This document shows, piece after piece, positions 33,601 through 44,600 of a stretch of DNA of 64,000 nt; the first letter of the stretch is position 1, and the number at the start of each line of letters is the position of its first letter. The stretch covers positions 124,001 through 188,000 of the forward strand of contig JAPTJF010000023.1 of the NCBI GenBank assembly GCA_029339195.1. The letters run 5' to 3'. Under the pieces are notes generated by a model. That model did no database searches, had not been told where the DNA came from, and saw only the letters and a list, made by a program, of their open reading frames with translations. Source of the stretch: Micractinium sp. NFX-FRZ (taxonomy: Eukaryota; Chlorophyta; Trebouxiophyceae; Chlorellales; Chlorellaceae). The position numbers were made by a program, and so were the translations under genes.

Positions 33601-36600
33601 GCATGTGCAGGCAGGCAACGTAGGCGTCACGCATGTGCCGGCGGGGCGCTGGTGCCAGCAGGGGGGAATCCCTCTCGAGCCGTGGCAGCACCTCCCACCT
33701 CACAGGCCCACCTGGCCCACCAGGCCCATTCAATCTGACCCAACACACGCCTCACCTGTGCGATGATGCGGTCTCCAAAGAGGGCCCCCGAGGGGTCCAG
33801 CAGGCGCACCACCGACCTGGCATACACCCGATTGCCTGCGGGGCAGGGAGGGAAGGGATGGGAGGGAAGGGGGAGGCAGGGGAGGACGGGCGAGGTGGGA
33901 AAGCACAGGTACAGCAGGCGCCGGCAGCGAGCGTAAACCCCCTGATGCGCCGCCCCTTGTCTGCAGCACGTGCAGCTGCCTGGTCCCGCCTCGCGCTCTG
34001 CTGAGGCGCACACACGGTGGGAAACGAGGCAAGGGGGGGAGGAAGGGAAGCGCCTCACCGTTGGTGTGTATCCACAGCTGGAAGAGGTGCGAGGCGCGCT
34101 CCAGGAATTCGCGCACCGCCGGCCGCAGCTTGGTCCACATCTGGTAAGAGGGAGGGAGGGAGGTGGGAGCGGGAGGGAGGTGGACTCGGCGTGGGCGGGC
34201 CGCGGCTCAGGGGAAGGCACGGGGGCGCGTTGTGTGCGTAAGGGGGGAATCTGGGGGGAGTCTGTGTGGGCCGGCAGGCACCGACGTGGCATCAGGTCAC
34301 CAGCAGCCAGGCGGCAGAGTAGGCACCAGCTGGGCAGGCACTGTCCAATGCAATCATTCAACATCCGAGCTCAATGAGACGCAACGTACACCGACCTGGG
34401 TGTCGTCTGCTAAGGGTAGGGGCAGACACGGGCTCATCAACAGTCTCACGCAACCTCTCCCAATGAAACAGAACCGATTAGTTCGACCTCCATGACACAC
34501 AGCAGCAGAAGAGACACTCATCCAGGCACTGATCCATTCGAACATACGAGAACCGATCCGAACGAAACCGACCTTGATGTCGTCCAGGCGGAAGAGCAGG
34601 CGCTGGCTGTCGGGCAGCGTGGCCGCCTCGTGCGCCGCCTGCGCCTCCAGGGCCGCTTGCACGTGGGGGCCAACCTCCGCAAAGGTTGCGCTGTTCAGCA
34701 GGGTGTGATCCAGGTCTAGCACCAGGCACAGCTTCCCCCGCCTGCTCATGGCCAGGCAGGCAAATGGAAGGGAGCAGGGGAGACGGGTGGGCACACCCGG
34801 CGCGCTGACGTGGCGCCCTTTGCCCCTCGAACTTCAGAACGACCTGTTCTGGCAGCGACCGAACACGGCATGTTCTGGCACCCGCTGTGCAGCCCGGATG
34901 ACTGCCACACCCTTGGACACGTGGCATGCCACGCCAGGCGTCGGTCGCACAACGGGTACCGCCGCCGCTCCAGCCTCCCTTCCCCCATTACATGGCCTGT
35001 GGCCTCTCACTCCTCCTTTGCGTGCCTTTGTGACTGTAGTGCAGCATGGCAGGTATGGCGGACATCGCTGGTGCACGTGCTGGCCTGGCCTGGCATGTGG
35101 CATGCTGCCAGCACACCAATATCGCCAAATGCGACCACACACAGCATGCAAAGCACATGCCCGATTGGCAGCTCTGGTGGAGGCTAGCTGTCAGACCAGT
35201 GACCCTGCTGTGCCTGATACTCGCCAATGCTTTGTGCATGCATGGCCCCAACCCAGCCCCCGCGTTGCCGAGGCACCGCATCGATGCCTTCGGGTGCGCC
35301 ACGCGTGTCGGCCTTCAATCCGACCCCGCCCCAGCAGCCAGGATGCAGCGCACAACTGCCACGCATCCCAGCAGCAATGCGCCAGCAGCAACAGGAAAGC
35401 AGGCAGCAGAGGCGCAGCAACTTCGACCTGCCCTGGCACCTGGGCACCCGGGCACCTGTGGGTCAGACTCACCCTAGCAGTTCGCGCACAGCGGGCGACC
35501 CGCGCGCTGCATGCTCTAGCGCTGCCGCATTCAGCCCCAGCAGCCCCTCCCCCTCTAAGCCATTCACTGGCGAGCCAGCGGAGGACATGGGGCTGAGGGG
35601 AGGCTCTGCAGGCATTGGCGCAGGCACAGACTGCCAGCCACCCGGCCCATCCTCTGGTGGAAGCGGCGGCAGCCCCTCGTCGCCTCCCGCTGCCTGCTGC
35701 TGCTGCTCTGCTGCTGCTGCTGGCCCTGCCGTCGCCGCCGCTGCTGCGTGCTGCTGCTGCTGCCACTCCCAGTGGCCATTCAGCGCTGCTGCCCGTGCTG
35801 CTGTCGCTGACAGCGGGGCTGCTGCTACCGGCTGCGGGGCTGCTGCTGCGCCTGCTGCGCCTGCTGCGGGCGGCGGCGCTGCGTCGGTGGCTGCAGGCGC
35901 CGCTGGCTCCGAGGAGGGCATGGAATTGCCAAACTTGAAGGTCATCTTGTACCGCTTGCTGGCTGCCTCCGCCTCCTCCGCTGCCTTCCGCCTGGCTTCC
36001 AACATTGCCTGCAGCTTTGCCGCCTGCGCCGCCGCCGCCGCCTGCGCCGCCGCCGCCTCGGCCGCCGCTGCCTCGGCCCGCTGCGCCGCCTGCAGCTTCT
36101 TGAGCTGACGCTTGGACAGCGCGGGCGGCTGCCCTGCCGCCGCCGCATCCTCCCCTTCAGACGGAGCCTCCACTCTCTTCTGCTTCCGCTCCTTTGGCTG
36201 CGGCTGCAGGCGGGGGGCGGGCACGTAGTCCCGCCGCACCGGCTGCGGGCTGGGCGAGCGCTCCGCAAGCAGCGCAGCAAAGTTCTTGCTGCTGCTCACG
36301 AAACCCTCGAGCTGCTTCCGCTGCGCTTCCGTAAACAGCTCTTCCCGTGCCTTCCACGCCGCCTGTACCGGCTCGCGGGCCGCAGGCATGCGCCGCCCTG
36401 CCCCCGTATTGCTGAACACGTGCAGCGCGCGCAGGCCGCTCAGCAGGCCCCCCGCCAGGCTGGCAAGTGCCTCGCTGTCAGAGGCGCCCTTCACGCTCTC
36501 GTCACGCTGCAGCGGGCGAGCAACGCAGCGCAGGGGAGGGCAGGAACAGGGCAGGCAGGCACGTGCACGCGCGCCAGGCAGGAGGCGGCGGCAGCGGTGC

Positions 36601-37891
36601 GGAGCAAGGCGCAAGGTCAGCAACGGTACCGGCCCCGCTTTACCCACTGGCATGGTCCCCTGCCGGAGCGATACAGGATGAAGCAGGCATGGGGCAGGCG
36701 CACTGGGCAGCACAGCGTGCAGAGCGGGCGCAGCAGGCTGGCCACTCCCCCACTCGTGTCCGACCGTATTCCAATTTGCTCGCCCATGCTTTCGCTGCCA
36801 GCTGCCATGCCAGCGTTTGCTGCCACTGCTGCCCCAACCACGCGCTGCCAACCAACCTTCTGCAGCAGCTTCAGGAACGCCGAGGCCTTGCGCAGCGCGA
36901 GACGCAGGTCGGAGCACACCCGTTCCAAGTCCCTGCGGCATGCCACACAGCGAGTCAACACATGCGGCTTGGGCAGGCGGGCGGGGCAGGCAGGCAGCCA
37001 GCAACACACCCACATGCACGCTGCTGCGCCAGCACACTGCTAGGACCACCCAGCTTGCCTTTCAACAACGGACCACCACAGGCACATGACCGTCAATGCA
37101 ACAAACAACTCTTCACTGGCCCCGCAAGCCTGCCTCCCAGGGACCCACTTCAGGCACGCTTGCAGCGTGAGCGTGCGGCAGAGCGACTTGACGTCGGCGG
37201 CGATGTGATCCATCTCGCGAGCATCGCTGGCAGCCTCTTCTTCGGCCGTGAGCACGCGCGGCGGTGGAGAGGCGGCTCGGGGTGGCGGCGGCGACCCGGG
37301 GCGTGGCAGCAGCGCCGGCGAACCCGATCGGGGCCGAGCTGTCGGCATGGGCAGCGGCGGCGGCGAGCGGGGCGGGCCGGAGGGAGGCCGGCTGCCACCA
37401 CGCTCGTGCTCGCGGCCCCGCTCGTAAGGCGGCGGACCCAAGGGAGGGCCCCTGCCATAGGGGTGCCCTCTATCGCCGCGCCCAGGCGGGTAGCCGCCCC
37501 GCCCCGGCAGCGGCGCCGGGCTGCGCCGCCTGTCTGGGCCTGGGCCCCGCCCCCAGGCGCTACTGCCGCTGCGGCGGGGTGGCCCCCGGTGGCTGTCGCG
37601 ATGATCGCGGAAGCTGTCGCTGCGCTCTCGGTCCCACCCGCCGCCGTCCCGCCGCGGCGGCCCGGCCCACCCGTCGTCACGGTGCTGAGGCCGCGGCTCC
37701 TCTCTGGGGACCTGCAGGCAGCGTGGAAAGGTGATCAGCTTCTTAGTACTTGTCCCAACCCACATCGCAGCTGTTTCTGCAGCCAGGAAGGGCGGTGAAG
37801 GACTCACCGGCGGCGGGCCCGATGACACCTCCTGCGGTAGCTCTCCGTCCTCCAGCAGAAGCTCTCCCGATTCCAGGCTGTCCTGGCTCAT
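30678..37891 (-). CDS. RNA polymerase II CTD phosphatase, FCP1/CPL type (FCPH + BRCT)
   Basis: Predicted nuclear protein-serine phosphatase for the C-terminal repeat domain of RNA polymerase II. Twelve exons: 37808-37891, 37149-37711, 36857-36932, 35473-36506, 34573-34741, 34059-34140, 33756-33835, 33195-33248, 32675-32752, 32011-32093, 31552-31720, 30678-30953. They give 915 aa in one frame. The N-terminal 580 residues are a low-complexity extension: Arg/Gly/Pro-rich (about 29-190), then Ala/Gln/Lys-rich helical sequence. The catalytic FCPH domain starts at about 587 with LCLVLDLDHTLLNS (DxDxT nucleophile, D595/D597/T599). The second acid motif is AVIVDDSHSVW (about D727/D728). The C-terminal BRCT domain covers about 825-915 (VHIVFTRVIP..WVVTPAWLECS). 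This order matches plant CPL3/CPL4 rather than SCP-type phosphatases. A 731-bp intron separates the N-terminal exon from the catalytic part. The gene diverges from the sirtuin. Confidence 0.93.
30991..31305. repeat. 44-bp minisatellite in the last intron of the CTD phosphatase gene
   Basis: The motif GGTGGGTGAC recurs at 30997, 31041, 31085, 31129, 31173, 31229 and 31273. The period is exactly 44 bp except across the N gap. Each unit contains GGGAGGGAAGCGGGCTCGAT. It is preceded by a GGGGA run at 30958-30990. Confidence 0.95.
31197..31214. other. Assembly gap (18 N)
   Basis: Eighteen Ns within the 44-bp minisatellite. The flanking units are 56 bp apart instead of 44, so the gap size is arbitrary and the array is probably longer in the real genome. 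Confidence 0.99.
31449..31492 (-). repeat. Copy of CTD phosphatase exon-11 donor edge
   Basis: GCCCACCTGCTGCCGCGTAA at about 31450 repeats GCCCACCTGCTGCCGCTCCT at the real donor (about 31546). Similarity continues through TGGCCA..CGTGCCGCAC. It lies about 96 bp into the downstream intron and keeps the donor. Confidence 0.8.
33327..33457 (-). repeat. Two diverged copies of CTD phosphatase exon-8 acceptor edge
   Basis: The exon edge TGGTCCACGCGCTCCGCACC (about 33229) recurs as TGGTTAACGCGCTCGGCGCC (about 33327) and TGGTCAACACGCCCAGCGCC (about 33430). Each is followed by CTGCAG-type acceptor text. Spacing is about 100 bp, and both copies lie in the upstream intron. Confidence 0.8.
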
Positions 37892-38444
37892 CGTGGCTGG
37901 CCCGCGAGAACGCTGGCTGCCACCTAAACTCGGTTGCTTGCTGCGGCTATGCCGGGCGTTGCCAAGACATTGGAATGCGCACACGATGATAGATGCACAA
38001 CAAAACAAGCATGCAAAGGCCGGCGGTCATCATCGAGGCGCAGCACGGGTGCCTGCTCAAAAGATGCAGAGCCGAGACCTCCAGACGGCCTGTTCTTGGT
38101 TTCCGCTCGTGGCAGATCAACACATATATAATGTGGGTAGCGATGCGGGTGCACGGCCAGGCGCGAGTAACCTGCGCTCACCAGGCGAGTCCCCTTGCCA
38201 CTGCTTCGCCACCTGCCGCACACACTTGGTCCAAATGAGGTGCCAGGATGATCACGGAATCAACGGGCGAACCGCTGGCGAGCACTGGTGCTGCCGCCGC
38301 CGCCGCTGCCGCCGCTGCCGCCACTGCGTGCTGGAAGGTGTACACCTCTCGGTGCCGGCCGTTGCCACTTGTGGGTCCCCCGCCTGCTGCCCACCCTTTT
38401 GGCCTTGGCGCTACCACACCTGATGCCTTTTAAGCTCTCCCACC
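37892..38444. promoter_or_regulatory. Divergent promoter region, CTD phosphatase (-) / sirtuin (+)
   Basis: About 550 bp between the two start codons. It contains a TATATAAT-like AT stretch at about 38125-38132, unusual in this GC-rich DNA and usable in either direction. An ATG at 38249 opens a 29-codon Ala-rich frame with an in-phase donor (AAG/GTGTAC, about 38338). It could be an alternative first exon of the sirtuin gene, spliced to the acceptor at about 38490. Confidence 0.35.
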
Positions 38445-41146
38445 ATGCCCACCCCCACGCTCTTGCACCACCCCGCTCGCCCGCACACGCAGGTGCACAG
38501 CACCGCGCTGCGCGCGCTGCCGCCGCAGCGTGACCGCATCTCCAGCGACGGCTCCTGGTGGACCACTCCAGCACCCAGCAGCAGCACCCAACAACAGGCA
38601 CAGCAGGCACAGCAGGCGCAGCAGCAGCCCTACGTGATTGGCTCGCCGGTGGCGGCGGCGGACACCGCGCCACAACTGCCGCTCGTGCCTGACGCAACAA
38701 TTGATCGGCTGGCCGACCTGCTGCAAGGGGCACGCGGGACGCTGGTGCTCACTGGTGCGGGCTGCTCCACAGAGAGTGGGGTGCCAGACTACAGAGGTAG
38801 GCCCGCTTGCCAGTGCCCACTCTACTTCTGCCTGCTCCGTGCCCGGCAATGATGCTGGGCTCGCCTCCAGTGCCTGCTGCGTGTTTTCAAGGGAGCCTGT
38901 TGCCGCCCCTGCTTCTGCTGCTGTGAAGCCTTTGCTGACGATACAGCCGCTTGAGTTTTTGTTGCACCTGGCGGGCATTCGAACCGAGCTGCCTATGCAT
39001 ACGCGCCTCCCACTCGCTCACGCCACAGGACCCGCAGGGGCGTACACCCAAGGCACCGGCTTCCGGCCCATGACCCACCAGCAGGTGAGGATGGGAGGGG
39101 CTCGAGAGCGGGCCACCTGCATGTAAAAGCTCTACACGTGCTGGTGGCTGCTGGTTGGTGTTGCCCACCTGCTGCTGCAGTACATGCACCAGTGAAGTCC
39201 TGGCTTGGGGCCTCACCTGTCCACTCCCCCCTGCTGCCCTCGCCTGCCCTGCCTGCCTTGCCCTGCCTGCCCTGCCCTGCCCTGCCCTGTCTCCCAGTTC
39301 ATGGCCAGCGAGGAGAACCGGGCGCGCTACTGGGCACGCAGCTTTGCCGGCTGGCCCCGCTTCGGCAGCGTGCGCCCCAACTCGTCGCACGAAGGCATCG
39401 CCCGGCTGCAGCACAACGGTGGGTGCGCGCCCCTCCCCCGCCCGCCCCCCTGCCAATCCGCCTACTGCCGCTCTGCATGGCCCTTCCCAGCTCGCACTTT
39501 GCACTTTGAGGAGGGCATTCCAAGTGTCCCTCATCCAAGCGCCCTTGTGACCCAGGCACACACGCTGCCCTCTTACTAGCAGGCTGGGCACAGGGGCTCA
39601 TCACCCAGAACGTGGACCGCCTGCACCTCAAGGCAGGCTCCCCCTCCCTGCTTGAGCTGCACGGCACCACGCACGAAGTCGTGTGCATGGGCTGCGGCCG
39701 GCTGAGCTGCCGGCACGAATTCCAGGAGCAGCTGGCAGCGCTGAACCCAGAGGCGGCGGCGGCGGCCGCGCTGGCGGCGCAGCGGGACGCGGCAGATGAC
39801 ATGCACCGCCTGCTGCGGGCGGGCACGGCTGCTGCGGTGCACCCCAGCTTGCGGGTGAGGCCTGGGGGAGAGGTGGCGATCCGACCGGGAGGCCAGGCTA
39901 GGTCCCCAAGGCCGGGAGGGGCCTGCGTCCCATGTGGCTGTTGCCCGCCTGCCTTGCCCACTTGTGTGCCTGCCTGCCTGGGTTGGCTCATCAACCGTGC
40001 CTCGTGCCGCGCCCCTCCCTCCCTCTCTCGTGCAGGAGACCCCCACCAGCAGCAGCAGCAGCAGTGGTAGCAGCCAGGCTGCCCTTTTGCAGCGGCCCGA
40101 CGGTGATGCAGAAGTGGTGCAGCAGCAGCAGCAGGCGGCGCCACAGCAGCGCCCAGACGGCGATGTAGAGCTGGCGGGCGGGGGGCGCGGCTTCCGCGTG
40201 CCCCCCTGCCCCGCCTGTGGTGGCATCCTCAAGCCGCACGTCGTCTTCTTTGGAGACGGTGAGCGGCTGGTGGCCTGTGCTGCACTCACACAGCAGGGGC
40301 TGGGGCAGGGGGCCAGCCAGGCACACAGGCGCTGCGGGCGGGAGCATGTGGCTGCCTGCCGCTTGCTCCCGAGCGCATGCGAGCGTGCCTTTCTCACCCT
40401 CTCTTTCCCGCGCTCTCAACCAACTCCTTGCCCACTGCACAGTACATACGCTCCCTGAGCTGCCCTGCTGCCTGTGCTCCCTCTCACCCGCTGGCAGGCA
40501 TCCCACCCCAGCGGGCGCAGGCGGCGATGGATCTGGCGCTGAGCAGCCGCAGCGTGCTGGTGGTGGGCAGCTCGCTGGCCGTCTGGTCCGCCTTGCGGTG
40601 AGCATGGGGGTGGTATTTCAATGGCAGAGGCATAAAGTAGGGAAAGGAATATAGCGGTGAGCACTGGGTGGATTCAGTGCAGGTGACATGAAGTACGGAA
40701 AGGCAATGTGGAGCACAGGAAGGCATTGTTCTGGCGGGCGCAGGCCGCCACGCCTTGCCCTGCCTTGCCCGCTGCCTCTGCATTTCTCCCTCCCCTGCAT
40801 AGAAAGGAGGGCCCCGCAGAGGGTCTCCCCTGCATGCTCTGCTTTGTGTGCATCACAGAGCTTGCACGGCACGTGCCCGCGGCCCCACCCGTCCATGCCC
40901 TGCCCTGCGCTGCGCTACTGGTCAGCGTGCTGAGATCAAGCGCGCACATGCCGCCGTGGCCCATGCCACGGCCGCTGCTGCAGGCTGGCCAAGGCGGCGG
41001 TGGAGAATGGGGCGCAGCTGGCAATCGTGACAGCCGGCCCCACGCGGGCAGATGACATGGCTGCTCTCAAGGTGGAGGGGCGGGCAGGCGAGGTGATGGC
41101 TCGCCTGGCAGCGCACCCCTCCCTGCAGGTCCCGCCCATCTACTGA
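38445..41146 (+). CDS. Sirtuin, class II (SIRT4/SRT2-like) NAD-dependent protein deacylase
   Basis: Seven exons (38445-38796, 39029-39084, 39298-39418, 39583-39854, 40036-40258, 40498-40597, 40984-41146) give 428 aa. NAD-binding motif: TGAGCSTESGVPDYRGP (about 103-119). Class II landmarks: RYWARSFAGWP, TQNVDRLH (184-191) and the catalytic histidine in LELHG (H203). Zinc cysteines are VCMGC (C211, C214) and CPACGG (C325, C328). KPHVVFFGD and LVVGSSLAV complete the Rossmann fold, and AGPTRADDMAALK matches SIRT4. About 110 residues separate the two cysteine pairs because of an Ala-rich and Ser/Gln-rich insert. The N-terminus is Gln-rich and could hide an organellar targeting peptide; SIRT4/SRT2 proteins are commonly mitochondrial. 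The start is the ATG of the first coding exon. An alternative spliced start at 38249 is possible. Confidence 0.92.
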
Positions 41147-41613
41147 GCGCAGCTAGCAGTGAAAGAGAGGATGTTGCGTGTGTTTGAGTGCGTTTGTGCC
41201 TGACATGGGCGACGCCTGGCAGCCCACCGCCGCCTCCTCATCGCCCCCACAGCGCGCCCTGCACTGCCCCGCCTGTCTGGCACTGCGCCTGTGTGCCTGT
41301 ACCAAATGGTCATGTATCAAGGTGCCTGTAGAATGCCGAAACCCTCCCTTTCCTTACACTTGGGGGAAAGGCAACGCGCCTCACTTGCTGCCGCCGGCGC
41401 TGCCGTCATAGAGGAGTAAGGTTCAAGGCCCGTTCACGCCGTGATTGTCTACTTGGGATCGCTGCCCTCTATCGTCCCACATCAATCTGGAAGCCCTGGC
41501 GGCCCTTAGACTGCGGCAGAAGCAGTAACCAGCACACTCCGGCCTACATTCCGGCAGCTGTGTCCATCGCTGAGGGGTTGCTCAGGGCGGTGACGAAGGA
41601 AGCGCGATCAGGG
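41147..41613. other. Intergenic between sirtuin and F-box/FIST genes
   Basis: About 470 bp between two plus-strand genes. No exact TGTAA was found. The F-box frame stays open from 41560 but has no ATG before 41614. Confidence 0.4.
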
Positions 41614-44600
41614 ATGGGATCGAGCGACGGTGCTATGACGCCCCTGGTCGGCCTCGGCCAGTCGCCCCTAAACCCCTCCTTCGCCGACCTCCCTACGGAG
41701 CTGCAGCTCAAATGCTTGGCCAGCTGCAACTGGCAGACGCTGTCCCGCGCAGCCTGCGCCAGCCGCTCCACCCGCGCACTGGTGAGGCCGGGCAGGAGGC
41801 CCGCCGCCGCAGGAATGCCGCCGCAGGAATGCCGCCCGGCAGTGGCCGCAGGCGGGAAAAGCTTCCAAGCCCCAGCACTTTCACTGCACCCTCATGGCTG
41901 CCGCACTCAAGCCGCAGTCAGCCATAGGTCACTGCAAATGTGCGGCAAACCCACTGCTGCCAGCACGCCTGCCTCCACGCCTGCCTGCCGTTGTGCCCCT
42001 CCCTCCCTCCCCTCAGGTGGCGTACCTGGTTCGATCCCCCTATTGGAGGACGCTAGCAGAGGAGCAGCCAGCTGTGCTGACCACCGAGTTTGCAACTGCC
42101 GAGGAGCTGGAGGAGGCGTGCAGGAACTGGGCGGTGAGAGTGTGCTGGCAGGTGGCCCGTGTTGCTGCTGCTGCGCTGTGTGCTGTCGCAGCAGGAGTAA
42201 TGATGACCGGCGGACGGGTGGTCAGATAGATGCATGTGCCAGGGTTCACTTCCACCGCTTGCAGCTGGTACCCTGCATTGTGGTATGGGGATGGAAGTCC
42301 ACGGCTGCAGCACGCAGCCCTGACACCGTCCCCCTCAATGCTCACAAGTCTGCTGCCGCTGCTCATCATCATCATCATCTGCTGCTGCTGCTGTGGTGCT
42401 GCTGCTGCTGCTGCCGCAGCTTGCTGCCGACGTGTGCTCCACGCCTGTGCCGGCACCGCTCCCCGCCCCCTGCTGCCTGCAGAGGGAGCTGACCAAGCAG
42501 CTGTGCGGCCGCGGCAAGCCGGATCTCTGTTTTGTCTTCGTCTCTGCCAGGAGGTGGGCTTGCACACACACACATACACACAACACACAACACACACACA
42601 CGCCACCCCCTACACTCACCGCTGTGCATGCCGCTGTGCATGCTGTGCTCTGGCAGCGGTTGCGTCGTTCCCCCCACCTGGAGGTGGCCCGCCCGGCCTG
42701 CCGCGCACGCTGCTGCGCATGCTGCACCCCGCACCTCGTGTGCACCCCTACCAGGTCATGTGTTGGCCTTTGAGCATGCCGGCATGCCAGGCTGGCAGCG
42801 GTGGGCGGAGGGGGCAGCATGGCAGGCCTTTCACCTGGCGCACAAGGCTCACCCATTCCTGACCGCCCCGCCTTCCTCCCCCTGCCTGCGCGCCGCCCGC
42901 AGCCATGCCAACCTGCCCGCCATGCTGCGCGCGCTGCGCGGCCACCTGGCGGACTGCACCCTGCTGGCCGGCGCCATTGCCCCCGGTGTGCTTGGACGGG
43001 ACACCGGTGAGTCCTCCAGGTGGCGGGCGGCAGCTGGCTGGCTGTGCTGCGCTGCACACGTGGGCAGCCGTGTTGCTGAGCGCGGCTCACAAGGCTGGGG
43101 CAGCGCTGGACGGCACAGCTGCAGGCTGGGGCACTGCTGGACGGCACTGCTGTAGCATTTGCTTCTGGGCTCAACGCCCAGCTCCTCTACTGGCCCTGCC
43201 CTGGCCATGTGCACCGCCCTCGGCCCCCCTTAACAACGCCAGCCTTTGCCGCACGCCTGCCATGACGCCTGCCACCTCCCCCCAAACCTCCCAGCCTCCG
43301 GCGCTGTGCCAGCGGCAGATGCGGGAGAGCGCGGGTCCGGCCCTGTCCCGACTTGCACCCTGCCTCCTGCCCGCCTCGCCTCACCCCACCCTGCCCTGCC
43401 CTGCCCTGCAGCCTCCGGCGTGGTGCGGGAGGTGGACAGTGCGGAGAGCGTGGGGCTGACGGTGTCGGTGGTGCACCTGCCCCCTGGATCCACCGTTGAT
43501 GCCGCCTATGTGAAGGAGGGGATGGTGCCGGACCCGCGCGCAAACGCAGGTCAGTGGACAGACACGTATCAGACGCTGCTGCTGTGTGCTGTTTGTGTCG
43601 GCATGCACCCGCCCCCTATCAATGCTGGGTTTGTGAAGGGACTCAGGGAATCGTGCCGTGGCGCCCGGGTTGGCCCAGTGGGCGGGCGCACGCCCGCAGG
43701 CGAGCAGGGCGGCGGCAGTGGGGAGTGGCAGCGGGCGAGCTGGGCCTGCGTGGCGTGATGCGCTGTGCTGTGCTGGGCACGATGTGGTTGCCATTCATGC
43801 TCGCTCCTTCAGCTGTTGAGAGGAGCCCAGGCTCCAGCGCTGCTCACCTGCCCTTGCTTGCCCTCCCTTGCACCGGCCCCTGACCCAAAACCCCAAACCC
43901 TAAACCCTAAACCCTAAACCCTGCAGGCGAGTGGCAGGCTCCCGAGGGGCACCTGCCCCAGGGCCCCGCCCTGCACCCCCGCACCTGGCTGCTGCTCAGC
44001 GACAAACACTCTCATGTGGATGGGGTGCTGCACGAGGTGAGGCGGGAGGGGGCAGGCAGGCAGGCGGAAAGGACGGGTGAAGAGGCTGGCAGGAAGATTA
44101 ATGAAGAGGCAGGAAGGCAGGCAGGCAGGCGGAAAGGACGGGTGAAGAGGCGGGCAGGAGGATGCACGAAGAGGCAGGAAGGCAGGTGGGCAGGCAGTAG
44201 TGTGGTTTTCAGGGCCGGCAGCGGCAGGCACGTGGCTTTGGCTGACCCCTCATTCCTGCGTGTGCTGCCCTTGTGGGCGCCCTCTGCAGCTCGGGCAGCG
44301 CTACCCTGGGGAGACTGTGTGTGGGTGAGCCTCTGCCCCATCACTCTGCTGCACACTATGTGCTTGTGCGGCTGCCGTGCAAGGCAGCGTGCCCCTTGCC
44401 TGCCCTGGCCCTGCGCCCCTGCTTGCTTGCCCGTTTGCATGCGTGCTAAAGCAGCAGGCCAGCCCTCACACAGCTTTCTAGTGTGAGGCGAGTTTTGCAC
44501 TTCAGTGCAAGCCTTGCCGCCCTCCACTTCTGTACTGCTGGCCTCCCACCCCAACAACCCCACCCTCCAACAACACACCACCCCCCGCAGCGGCATGGGC

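Noticed and set aside
34748..35470. Independent gene inside the 731-bp intron of the CTD phosphatase gene
   Set aside because: Plus-strand frames there are long only because stops are rare in this composition. The N-terminal and catalytic exons join in phase (VRELLG-RGKLCLVLD), and no family resemblance was seen.
35469..38008. Separate gene for the Arg/Pro/Ala-rich N-terminal part of the CTD phosphatase
   Set aside because: It was first considered a distinct gene, but the phase and the large N-terminal extensions of CPL3/CPL4-type phosphatases support one gene.
42650..42760. Possible extra F-box/FIST exon (frame reading LRRSPHLEVARPACRARCC)
   Set aside because: Exons 3 and 4 join in phase without it (SAR-S-HANLPAML), and adding it breaks the frame.
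43886..43926. Chromosome end or telomere
   Set aside because: Only about three exact units, flanked on both sides by exons of one gene, so it is interstitial.
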